Origin: Candidatus Rokuibacteriota bacterium
Lineage (GTDB): Bacteria > Methylomirabilota > Methylomirabilia > Rokubacteriales > CSP1-6
Length of the DNA stretch: 11,979 nt
NCBI GenBank assembly: GCA_016206385.1
Contig: JACQRS010000250.1
Coordinates: forward strand, 1-11,979
Direction: 5' to 3'
The first letter of the stretch is position 1, and each line of letters begins with the position of its first letter. The position numbers and the translations under genes were made by a program. The notes beneath the pieces were generated by a model that ran no database searches, was not told the origin of the DNA, and saw only the letters and a program-made list of their open reading frames with translations. Below are positions 1 through 6,894 of this stretch, piece by piece.

Positions 1-719
1 GGTGGACAGTGGGCACAGTCCTGGATCTCGATGAACCGGGTCCCCGGGATCCCGGTCGCGAGCTCGCGCCCGAGCGCGGGGGGTGTCGTCGGGTCGAGCG
101 CGCCCGTCATTACGAGGGTGGGGTTCGTAATCCCGCCGAGCGCGGACCGGAAGTCCATCGCGGCCAGTGCGAGGCACGCGTTTCGAAACGCCACCGGGTC
201 GAACTTCTCGAGCCGGCGCCGGCGGTCCTCGACGATCTCGGGATGCGCGGCGACAAACGCGTCGGTGAAGGTGCGGCGGATGGAGGTCTCGATGCCGGCG
301 GCGATCCCTCCTTCCCGCACGCGCTCGGCCAGGAGCCGGAGCGCCTCGCGCCCTGGCTCCGAGAACTTTGCAACGGCGTCGGCGATGACGAGCCGACGGA
401 AGCGCGCGCCGTGCCGGATGGCGAGCGCGATGGCGACGTGGCCCCCGAACCCGTTGCTCACCACGTCGGTCCCGGGCCCCAGGCCGAGGGCCGTAAACAT
501 CCCGGCGAGGCGGTCGGCGTACTCCTCCAGTCGCGGACCGGCCGGTGGCGAGGCGCCGAACCCCGGCAGGTTCGGAAGCCACACCCGACGCGTCTTCGCG
601 AACGCGGGGACCACGCGGTCGTAGACCGAGCGATCGGACAGCAGCGTGTGGAGCAGCAGGAGGTCGGGGCCCTCCCCGACTCGGACGACATCGAGGTCCG
701 TGCCCTCGACTTTACTCAC
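1..719 (-). CDS. alpha/beta hydrolase, 3' end cut by window edge
   Basis: Alpha/beta-hydrolase-fold protein; 239 residues are visible and the C-terminus lies beyond the left edge. The GTG start at 719 is chosen because GAGAGAGGG lies a few bases upstream and residues 5-24 give the usual first strands, ending in LLLLH. The PNLPGFGASPP segment is at about residues 49-59. The acid turn GALDPTTPP (Asp209) and the histidine segment CAHCPP (His237) are in place. The nucleophile elbow reads S-N-G-F-G-G at residues 88-93, with Gly90 where family members have Ser. In this superfamily Ser-Asp-His triads hydrolyse esters, enol-lactones and C-C bonds, so a hydrolase without Ser may be inactive or use another mechanism. 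It is the last gene visible in the series, 99 nt after the XDH-like gene, and probably cotranscribed. An in-frame GTG 30 nt upstream is a weaker start. Substrate unknown. Confidence 0.85.
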   Translation of the reverse strand, partial: MSKVEGTDLDVVRVGEGPDLLLLHTLLSDRSVYDRVVPAFAKTRRVWLPNLPGFGASPPAGPRLEEYADRLAGMFTALGLGPGTDVVSNGFGGHVAIALAIRHGARFRRLVIADAVAKFSEPGREALRLLAERVREGGIAAGIETSIRRTFTDAFVAAHPEIVEDRRRRLEKFDPVAFRNACLALAAMDFRSALGGITNPTLVMTGALDPTTPPALGRELATGIPGTRFIEIQDCAHCP

Positions 720-744
720 GGCGCCCTCTCTCTGGGCGGCGCCG
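719..744 (-). promoter_or_regulatory. Hairpin enclosing the RBS of the alpha/beta hydrolase
   Basis: On the minus strand CGGCGCC (744-738) can pair perfectly with GGCGCCG (725-719), a 7-bp stem. The 12-nt loop (737-726) carries the GAGAGAG part of the Shine-Dalgarno sequence. The last stem base is the first G of the GTG start codon. Such a fold could limit ribosome access, making translation depend on ribosomes arriving from the upstream gene. The pairing is seen; any regulatory role is inference. Confidence 0.3.
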
Positions 745-818
745 ATCACCTCGGCGTCTCCACAGGCTTGCTCCCGGGCCCGTTGATCCACGCATCCATG
801 AATATCGTCCAGGCAGTC

Positions 819-3173
819 TCATGCCGCGGGGAACCCGCTGTCAAGACCAGCTTCACGCCTGCGAAGCGTCTCCCAGAGGGCCCCCGGCATCACGGGCAGC
901 TCCCAGATGCCTATCCCGAGGGGCCTCAGGGCATCGCTGATGGCGTTGGCAACGGCCGCCGGTGCCGCAATCGTCCCCATCTGGCCCACCGGCTTCGCCC
1001 CTGAGGGGGTCCCCGCCGGCGTCCGCAGGAACGCCATCTCGATCGGCGGCATGTCTCCGGCGCGTGGCAGCGCGTAGCTCGTCCCGCCCGGAATCTCGAT
1101 GCGACCATCGCTCCCATACGTCAAGAGCTCGTGCAGCACCAAGCCCAGGCCGTACGCGACGCTGCCCAGGACCTGTCCCTCGACCATCGACGTGTTGAGT
1201 ACCTCGCCGCAATCGGTGACGGCGACGTACCGGAGCACGCGAACGGTCCCTAGCTCCGGATCGACCTCGACCACGACGCCGTGGGCCCCGTTGGCGATCA
1301 CGCCGAACCCAGGATCGTAGTATTTCGTCACCGCCAGCCCCGGCTCCGCTCCAGGCGGGCGCCGATGCGCCCCGAAATACGCGGTCTTCGCCACTTCCTC
1401 GAGGGTCAGCGTCGTCGGCCGGTCGTCTCGATGGATACGCCCGTCGACCAGCTGGAGTCGATCGACATCGGTCGAGAGCAAGTGTCCAGCAAAGCTCAGG
1501 ACCCGCTCGCGAAGATGCGACGCGGCCAGCGCCACGACGCTGCCGATGATCGTTGCGCCCCGCCCCGCGAACACCCCCATGCTGTACGGGGCGGCCGAGG
1601 CGTCCTCCCGGACCAGCGTCACCACGTCGGGACGGACCCCCAGTTTCCTGGCGACGATCTGCACGAAGGTCCCTTCCGGATCCTGGCCGATCGACGGCAC
1701 CGCGGCCACGATCGTCACCACACCGGTCGGCTCGATGCGCATGCTGACGCCGTCGATTCCCGGGCGCAAATGCGCACCGGGTGCGACCGGCATGGCCGAT
1801 CCGATGCCGCCGAGCTCCAGCACGCAGGCGACGCCGATGCCGAGGTACGGCTCGCCGGGCCTTGCCTCGGCTTGCCGCGACCGCCAGGAGTCGTACTCCA
1901 GATGCTTGTGGAGCAGATCGAGCGCCTCGACATAGGAGCCGTCCGAGTAGACGACGTTCGTCGCGGACCGATAGGGAAAGTCCCCGGACTCGACGAGGTT
2001 TTGTCGCCTGACGCGGACCGGGTCGGCGCCGATCGCCTGCGCGAGCTCCTCGAGCATCCGCTCGAGGACGAACGTCGTCGACGGGCGGGCGACACCGCGC
2101 AACGGGCCGACCGGCGGCTTGTTGGTGGCGACCCCGAAGGTCTCCGCGCGATAGTGCGGGATCTTGTACGGGCCGGGGAGCAGCCCGGCAGCCATGACGG
2201 GCTCCAGGGCGGCGGTCCATGGCCAGTGGGAGTAGGCGCCGACGTCGACCAGGATCTCGACCCTGACACCCTCGAGGCGCCCGTCCGGAGTCGCCGCGAT
2301 CTCGATATCGTAGCGGTGATCATGACCGTGTGAGCTGCACAGGAGGGCCTCGTGCTCGGTCTCGAGCCACCGACACGCGCGCCCCAGCCGCTTCGCCGCC
2401 CACGCGACGACCACTTCTTCGGGGAACAGGCCGTTCTTGGTACCGAACCCGCCGCCGATGTCGAGCAGCCGCACACGAAGTTGATGCTCCGGAATCTCGA
2501 GGACTTCGGACAGCTTCGTGCGCACGAGGTCGGGGATCTGGGAGGATGACCAGAGGGACAGGCCGCCCGACACCGGGTCTGGAGCGGCCAGAGATCCACG
2601 GCCCTCGATGGGGCGACCGATCCCTCTGTTGATCCGAAACGTGCGCCGGAGCCGCACCGCCGCGCGGGCGAGCGCCCCGTCGATGTCGCCCCCGGTGAGC
2701 GTGCGGTGCACCAGCACGTTCGACTCGAAATCGCCGTGAACCCGCGGCGCCCCGTCCGTTCGCGCGGTCCGGGCGTCGGCGACGGCCGCCAGCGGCCGGT
2801 ACGCCAGCCGGACCATCGAGGCCGCGTCGACCGCCACCCCGGGGTCCTCCGCAACGACCGCCGCGACCGCCTCGCCCTCGAACCGGACGACATCGGTCGG
2901 GAGGACCGGTCGTCCGGGGAGGCGGAAATCCGACTCCCCCCAGATCACGATCGGCTGGCCGAAGTCATGCCCCGTGACAACGCTGATGACTCCCGGCACG
3001 GCGGCGGCCGCCGCGCAGTCGATCGCCTCGATCACTGCGTGCGGATGGGGGCTTCGGACAAAGGCCAGGTGGCACAGTCCGGGAAGATCGACGTCGGCCA
3101 CGAAACACCCCAGCCCCTGTACAAACTTCGCTGCCCTTCGATGCGTGCCGTCGCGGGGCGCGTCCGCTGTCAT
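819..3173 (-). CDS. Xanthine dehydrogenase/CoxL-family molybdopterin-binding large subunit
   Basis: 784-residue Mo-binding subunit of the xanthine dehydrogenase/aldehyde oxidase/CO dehydrogenase family, usual length for a stand-alone large subunit. The ATG at 3173 has GGAGG at ideal spacing. The N-terminal a/b hammerhead domain (about residues 12-130) includes RSPHPHA at 41-47. The molybdopterin domains carry GGGFGTK at 240-246 and LRGVARP at 358-364, and the C-terminal part has DCGEVLNTS and a GQ-x-GS-x-A-GLG segment. The active-site motif normally reading VGEGG reads VGQMG, so the catalytic Glu is Gln731 (codon CAG at 983-981). The family hydroxylates N-heterocycles, purines or aldehydes, or oxidises CO. 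The usual partners (2Fe-2S small subunit, FAD subunit) are not in the window; they could lie left of it or elsewhere. No signal peptide is seen, so probably cytoplasmic. It follows the sulfite-oxidase-like gene by 134 nt. Substrate unknown. Confidence 0.92.
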   Translation of the reverse strand: MTADAPRDGTHRRAAKFVQGLGCFVADVDLPGLCHLAFVRSPHPHAVIEAIDCAAAAAVPGVISVVTGHDFGQPIVIWGESDFRLPGRPVLPTDVVRFEGEAVAAVVAEDPGVAVDAASMVRLAYRPLAAVADARTARTDGAPRVHGDFESNVLVHRTLTGGDIDGALARAAVRLRRTFRINRGIGRPIEGRGSLAAPDPVSGGLSLWSSSQIPDLVRTKLSEVLEIPEHQLRVRLLDIGGGFGTKNGLFPEEVVVAWAAKRLGRACRWLETEHEALLCSSHGHDHRYDIEIAATPDGRLEGVRVEILVDVGAYSHWPWTAALEPVMAAGLLPGPYKIPHYRAETFGVATNKPPVGPLRGVARPSTTFVLERMLEELAQAIGADPVRVRRQNLVESGDFPYRSATNVVYSDGSYVEALDLLHKHLEYDSWRSRQAEARPGEPYLGIGVACVLELGGIGSAMPVAPGAHLRPGIDGVSMRIEPTGVVTIVAAVPSIGQDPEGTFVQIVARKLGVRPDVVTLVREDASAAPYSMGVFAGRGATIIGSVVALAASHLRERVLSFAGHLLSTDVDRLQLVDGRIHRDDRPTTLTLEEVAKTAYFGAHRRPPGAEPGLAVTKYYDPGFGVIANGAHGVVVEVDPELGTVRVLRYVAVTDCGEVLNTSMVEGQVLGSVAYGLGLVLHELLTYGSDGRIEIPGGTSYALPRAGDMPPIEMAFLRTPAGTPSGAKPVGQMGTIAAPAAVANAISDALRPLGIGIWELPVMPGALWETLRRREAGLDSGFPAA

Positions 3174-3203
3174 GCGTCCTCCAGGCCCGGTCGTTCAGTC
3201 CCC

Positions 3204-3274
3204 AGGCCGGCGATCGAGCCGGCCTCTCGATCCGGGCGTGAGCGCGGCGGATCCCCCCCGGGGAATCCCCGGGG
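3204..3274 (-). other. Two GC-rich inverted repeats in the gap between the two molybdoenzyme genes
   Basis: The 134-nt gap between the sulfite-oxidase-like gene and the XDH-like gene holds two potential hairpins. One has an 8-bp perfect stem (3204-3211 with 3218-3225) and a 6-nt loop. The other is a pair of CCCCGGGG palindromes (3256-3263 and 3267-3274) separated by AAT. Neither is followed by a T-run on the minus strand, so they are not classic intrinsic terminators. They could stabilise or attenuate the message, or be chance in GC-rich DNA. Nothing else was seen in this gap except the GGAGG of the XDH-like gene. Confidence 0.35.
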
Positions 3275-3307
3275 CGGCCTCGACGCGGACGGTGACCTCG
3301 TCCCACG

Positions 3308-4339
3308 TCACGAGCCCGAATCCCCGTCCGGCGCGGTGGCGCGCTCGCTCACGGTCACCTCCACGCGGTGCCAGCGATTGGGGCCGGACGCCGCCGGCTG
3401 GACAATCCCGCTGGTGTCGGTCGCCCGGCTCAGCAGCCGGTACGTCCCGCGATCGGTCACCCGCCACGGGTAGACGAACGGCTGCCAGCTGTGACCGACC
3501 CGCTCCTCGAGGTGTGCCGGCGCCCAGGCCTTCCCGTCGTCCGTGCTCACCTCGACGCCCGCGACTCCGGCGGCCGCCCACGCCCAGCCGCCCACGAGCC
3601 ACATGCCCGGCCCGAGGACGGCCCGGCTCGACGGCCGGACGATGAGCGATTTGATCCGGAGTTCCCAGACCGGCTCCGTCACGACACGATGGCCGACTTC
3701 CACCCTGCGGTTGTAGAGCTTCGTGGTGAACAAACTCTCGGGCCGCTTCTCTGCGAGCACGATCCGCTTGAGCCACTTGACCGAGTTGGTGCCATAGAAG
3801 CCGGACACCAGCGCTCGCAGGGGGAACCCGTGCTCGGCGGAGAGCGGGACGCCGTTCATCTCGTAAGCGAGGATGGTGCCGTCGTCCATCGCCGTCGCCA
3901 GCGGAACGTCCTTCACATAGCACTCGCTGTACACGTCCGCGAACGACCCGTAGTCCTCCCCCTCCAGCCACACGTACTTCGCCTGGGGCCTCACCCCGGC
4001 CTCGGTGAGCAGCGTGCGCAGGACGACGCCCTTCCAGGTCACGTTGGCGATCCGGTTGACCGGCTCGTCGGGCCGCAGCGGGTTCCCGGCACATTCCAGG
4101 AGCGCCGTCACCGTCCGGGACGGCAAGCCCAGCACGTCCTCGTAGCTCAGGACCAGGGGCCGGTCGACCAGGCCTCCGATCGCGAGCCGCCACCGGCCGG
4201 CCTCGACTCGGGCAATGCCCATGTGGGCGACCACGAACACGTGCTCGTTCGGCGTCGTCCACGACTGGAGATTCGAGAACGGCACCGGCACCTTCACGAC
4301 CCTGCCGACCGGATCCATCGCGACGCGATCGTCCGACAT
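3308..4339 (-). CDS. Sulfite-oxidase-family molybdopterin-dependent oxidoreductase
   Basis: 343-residue protein with the two-domain layout of the sulfite oxidase family. An oxidoreductase molybdopterin-binding domain (about residues 30-200) is followed by a Mo-co oxidoreductase dimerisation domain (about 205-335). The Mo-ligand cysteine is Cys83 in LLECAGN. Family landmarks include AEHGFPLR at 168-175, GFYGTNSVKWL at 180-190 and a C-terminal RATDTSG near 305-311. There is no haem domain and no twin-arginine signal, so a cytoplasmic location is likely and the electron acceptor is unknown. The ATG at 4339 is preferred because GGAGG stands 5 nt upstream. A GTG at 4408 would add 23 low-complexity residues and overlap the livF stop as GTGA, but lacks a good Shine-Dalgarno sequence. 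It lies 65 nt after livF and before the XDH-like gene. Sulfite is not established as the substrate; many relatives oxidise or reduce other compounds. Confidence 0.9.
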   Translation of the reverse strand: MSDDRVAMDPVGRVVKVPVPFSNLQSWTTPNEHVFVVAHMGIARVEAGRWRLAIGGLVDRPLVLSYEDVLGLPSRTVTALLECAGNPLRPDEPVNRIANVTWKGVVLRTLLTEAGVRPQAKYVWLEGEDYGSFADVYSECYVKDVPLATAMDDGTILAYEMNGVPLSAEHGFPLRALVSGFYGTNSVKWLKRIVLAEKRPESLFTTKLYNRRVEVGHRVVTEPVWELRIKSLIVRPSSRAVLGPGMWLVGGWAWAAAGVAGVEVSTDDGKAWAPAHLEERVGHSWQPFVYPWRVTDRGTYRLLSRATDTSGIVQPAASGPNRWHRVEVTVSERATAPDGDSGS

Positions 4340-4404
4340 GATGACCTCCGCTTCGCCTGTGACGGTGCCGCCTCCCGGCGACGCCGACGCCCACCGCTCC
4401 GGCC

Positions 4405-5127
4405 TCACCCCGACGACCGGAGGTACGCCCGGCGGACGAGCTCACTGTCGGCCAGGCTGGCCGCCGATCCCTCGGCGACGATCCGTCCGCCTTCCAGCAC
4501 GTACGCTCGTTGGGCGATCCCCAGGGCCAGCCGGACGTTTTGCTCGACGAGCAAGACCCCCAGGCCCTGCTCCTTCAGTCGGGCGATCACCTCGAACACC
4601 TGACGGACCGGCCGCGGTGCCAGGCCCAGCGAGGGTTCGTCCAGGAGGACGACCTTCGGGGATGCCATCAGGGCCCGGAGGATCGCGACGACCTGCTGCT
4701 CGCCGCCCGAGAGCGTGGCGGCGAGCTGGCGTGACCGCTCCTGGATCACCGGGAACTTCCGGATGATCTCCTCGACCAGCCCGGGCTCGCTCGGGCGGCC
4801 GGCCACGCTATAGGCGCCGAGCTCGACGTTCTCCTGAACCGACAGCCGGGGGAACAACCGTCGCCCCTCCGGCACCAGCACGAGGCCACGCCGGGCGATC
4901 CGGTGCGGCGGCCAGTCGTGGATCACCGCGCCGTCGAAGAGCACCCGGCCCGCCTGCGGCCGGATGAGACCCGTGATCGTCTTGAGGGTCGTCGTCTTTC
5001 CCGCCCCGTTGGCGCCGAGCAGGGCGACGATCTCGCCCCGATCGACGCGGACCGAGAGGTCGTTGATGACCGGCTGCCCATGATAGCCGGCGGTCAGGCC
5101 CTCCAGCCGCAGCAGCGTCTGGCTCAT
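4405..5127 (-). CDS. livF: Branched-chain-amino-acid-type ABC transporter ATPase (LivF family)
   Basis: 240-residue ATPase of the LivF family, one of two nucleotide-binding subunits that power the LivHM permease from the cytoplasmic side. Walker A GANGAGKTT is at residues 38-46, LVPEGRRLFPRLSV follows, the signature is LSGGEQQ, and Walker B is VVLLDEPSLGLAP. At the switch position it reads LLVEQN, with the Gln typical of LivF in place of the H-loop His. The ATG at 5127 overlaps the livG stop as ATGA, which suggests translational coupling and decides the start over upstream in-frame codons inside livG. It is the last gene of the transporter set; two molybdoenzyme genes follow. LivF-type components occur in importers for amino acids, amides, urea and aromatic acids, so the name marks the family and not a proven leucine substrate. 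Confidence 0.95.
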   Translation of the reverse strand: MSQTLLRLEGLTAGYHGQPVINDLSVRVDRGEIVALLGANGAGKTTTLKTITGLIRPQAGRVLFDGAVIHDWPPHRIARRGLVLVPEGRRLFPRLSVQENVELGAYSVAGRPSEPGLVEEIIRKFPVIQERSRQLAATLSGGEQQVVAILRALMASPKVVLLDEPSLGLAPRPVRQVFEVIARLKEQGLGVLLVEQNVRLALGIAQRAYVLEGGRIVAEGSAASLADSELVRRAYLRSSG

Positions 5128-5861
5128 CCCAGGTATGCGCTGACGACCCGCTCGTTCGTGACCATCGCACTCGGGCTGCCGGAGAAGATGATCTTGCCGA
5201 AGTCGAGCACGAAGACGCGCGCGCAGCATTCGTGAATGACGTCCAGCGCATGCTCGACCAGCAGGATCGCGACCCCTTCGGCCGCCAGGGGCCGTACCAC
5301 CTCGCCGAAGCCGGCGCGCTCCCGATCGTTCATCCCCGCGGTGGGCTCGTCGAGCACGATGAGCTCCGGCTCCCCGGCCAGGGCCCGCCCGATCTCCAGC
5401 AACCGCTTCTGGCCATACGACAGCACCCTGGCCGGCAGTGGGGCCAGGTCGCTCAACCCCACCCGCTGCAGGATGGCGCCCGTCCTCGCATCGGTCCCGA
5501 TCGGGCCCCGGTTGACGCCCAGGATGTTGCGCCGGGACAGCGGGTCCCGGCTGGCCCGGCTGGCCAGGGCCACATTCTCCCGGACTGACAGCGATGGCCA
5601 GACACGGCTCCGCTGGAACGTGCGGGCCAGGCCTCGGCGGACGACCTGATGCGGGGGGAGCCCCGTGATGTCCTGGCCGTCGAAGAGCACCCGGCCGCTG
5701 TGGGGGGCATAGTTGCCGGAGATCACGCCGAGGAGCGTCGACTTGCCGGCGCCGTTCGGCCCGACGAGTCCCACGATCTCGCCGGCCTCCACGTCGAGGC
5801 TGACCCGATCCAGCGCGCGCAGCCCCCCGAACGTCTTGGTGACGTCCTGACAGACGAGCAC
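5124..5861 (-). CDS. livG: Branched-chain-amino-acid-type ABC transporter ATPase (LivG family)
   Basis: 245-residue ATPase of the LivG family, the second nucleotide-binding subunit. Walker A GPNGAGKST is at residues 34-42 and the Q-loop is in the ARTFQRSRVW segment. The signature is LSYGQ, the form usual in LivG in place of LSGGQ. Walker B is LIVLDEPTAGM, and the switch His is in LLVEHAL. The start is GTG, one base after the livM stop (TAA, then G, then GTG). The N-terminus beginning LVCQDVTKTFGG matches the family, so no later start is needed. Only a weak GAG stands upstream, so translation probably relies on ribosomes finishing livM. Its stop overlaps the livF start. All ATP-binding motifs look intact. 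Confidence 0.95.
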   Translation of the reverse strand: MLVCQDVTKTFGGLRALDRVSLDVEAGEIVGLVGPNGAGKSTLLGVISGNYAPHSGRVLFDGQDITGLPPHQVVRRGLARTFQRSRVWPSLSVRENVALASRASRDPLSRRNILGVNRGPIGTDARTGAILQRVGLSDLAPLPARVLSYGQKRLLEIGRALAGEPELIVLDEPTAGMNDRERAGFGEVVRPLAAEGVAILLVEHALDVIHECCARVFVLDFGKIIFSGSPSAMVTNERVVSAYLG

Positions 5862-5862
5862 C

Positions 5863-6894
5863 TTATGACTCGCTCGTGAACGGCGTCCGGGCCGCCGCGC
5901 CCTGGGCCGCGGCGTCGGCCCGGCCGGGGGCGACGCGGGCCGCCCGCCGCCCCACCTGCTGGAGCGTACCGACGATCCCGGCCGGACAGAAGATCACGAT
6001 GCCGACCACCAGGGCCCCGTACAGCGGCATCCGGTAGATCGCGAAATCCCGGAGCATCTCGGGAAGGGCGGTCACGATCAAGGCACCCACGACGGGTCCC
6101 CAGAACGTTCCCCGGCCGCCAATGATAACCATCAGCACGGCCTCGATGGAGACGTAGACCTCGAACGACGAGGGTTCGATCACCCGCATATAATGGGCGA
6201 ACAGGACGCCCGAGACCCCGGCGAACGCCGCACTGAGCCCGAGCGCGATCAGCTTGAGGGCCCGGACGTTCATCCCCGCCGCCGCGGCCGCTATCTCGTC
6301 GTCGCGAAGCGCGATGAAGCTGCGACCGAGCGTCGACGTCTCGATCCGGCGGCTGCAGAGGAGCACCACGATCATCGTCGACGCCGCCAGCCAGTAAAAC
6401 GACCGCCGGTCGTCGGTTCCGAAGACCGAGGCCGGCACGGCGGGGGCCGGAATGTTCGTCAGCCCCATCGGCCCGTTCGTCAGCTCGACCCAGTTGAGAA
6501 GGACCTGGTGGAAGATCACGCTGAAGCTCAGCGTCACCAGGATCAGATAGTGCCCCGTCACCTGGATGCTCGGGATCCCAACCACCAGGCTGATGGCGAT
6601 CGCCGCGACGACCGACAGCAAGAGTGCGGCGCTGAACGGCAGCCCCAGCTTCAGGGTCAGGAGCGAGCTGCTGTAGGCGCCGACGCCCATGAACGCGCCC
6701 TGGGCGAGCGACAGTTGTCCCGAGTAGCCGAAGACCAGATCGAAGCCCTTCGCGAACACCACCGCGATGATCGTGAGGATGGCCGTGTGAATGACCTGCT
6801 CGGTCGCCCACACCGGGACCCCGAGTAGCATCGCGCCGAGCAGGATCCACGCTCCCCACGCCAGAGCTCGTCGACCGGGTGTCAGGCGGCTCAG
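5863..6894 (-). CDS. livM: Branched-chain-amino-acid-type ABC transporter permease (LivM family), start uncertain
   Basis: Inner-membrane permease of the LivM family, 343 residues with this start. Hydrophobic segments run from about residue 10. The family landmark GYSGQLSLAQGAFMGVGAY is at 56-74, and the cytoplasmic coupling loop (ALRDDEIAAAAAGMN region) leads into AFAGVSGVLFAHY and IIGGRGTFWGPVVGA. The C-terminus carries a roughly 35-residue Ala/Arg-rich tail. No ATG, GTG or TTG lies in frame before the first membrane segment. A CTG at 6894 overlaps the livH stop as CTGA, and GAGG lies 7 nt upstream of it. The first in-frame ATG is at 6831 (322 residues); it has no clear Shine-Dalgarno sequence and would remove most of the first hydrophobic segment. 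The CTG start is therefore preferred but unproven; a sequencing error near 6895 is possible. The gene ends one base before livG. Confidence 0.9.
   Translation of the reverse strand: MSRLTPGRRALAWGAWILLGAMLLGVPVWATEQVIHTAILTIIAVVFAKGFDLVFGYSGQLSLAQGAFMGVGAYSSSLLTLKLGLPFSAALLLSVVAAIAISLVVGIPSIQVTGHYLILVTLSFSVIFHQVLLNWVELTNGPMGLTNIPAPAVPASVFGTDDRRSFYWLAASTMIVVLLCSRRIETSTLGRSFIALRDDEIAAAAAGMNVRALKLIALGLSAAFAGVSGVLFAHYMRVIEPSSFEVYVSIEAVLMVIIGGRGTFWGPVVGALIVTALPEMLRDFAIYRMPLYGALVVGIVIFCPAGIVGTLQQVGRRAARVAPGRADAAAQGAAARTPFTSES

Noticed and set aside
746..799. A 17-codon mini-ORF (ATG to TGA) in the gap before the alpha/beta hydrolase
   Set aside because: Weak ribosome site and no recognisable product; a frame this short occurs easily by chance. 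It could be a leader peptide, but nothing supports that.
853..2220. A 455-codon open frame on the minus strand
   Set aside because: Out-of-frame shadow of the XDH-like gene; all family motifs are in the 784-residue frame.
3195..4445. A 416-codon open frame on the minus strand
   Set aside because: It lies almost wholly over the sulfite-oxidase-like gene in another frame, has Arg/Gly-rich low-complexity composition, and no domain is seen.
4405..5861. LivF has Gln at the H-loop position and LivG has LSYGQ in place of LSGGQ
   Set aside because: Both are usual forms in these two ATPase families, so they are not signs of inactivity.
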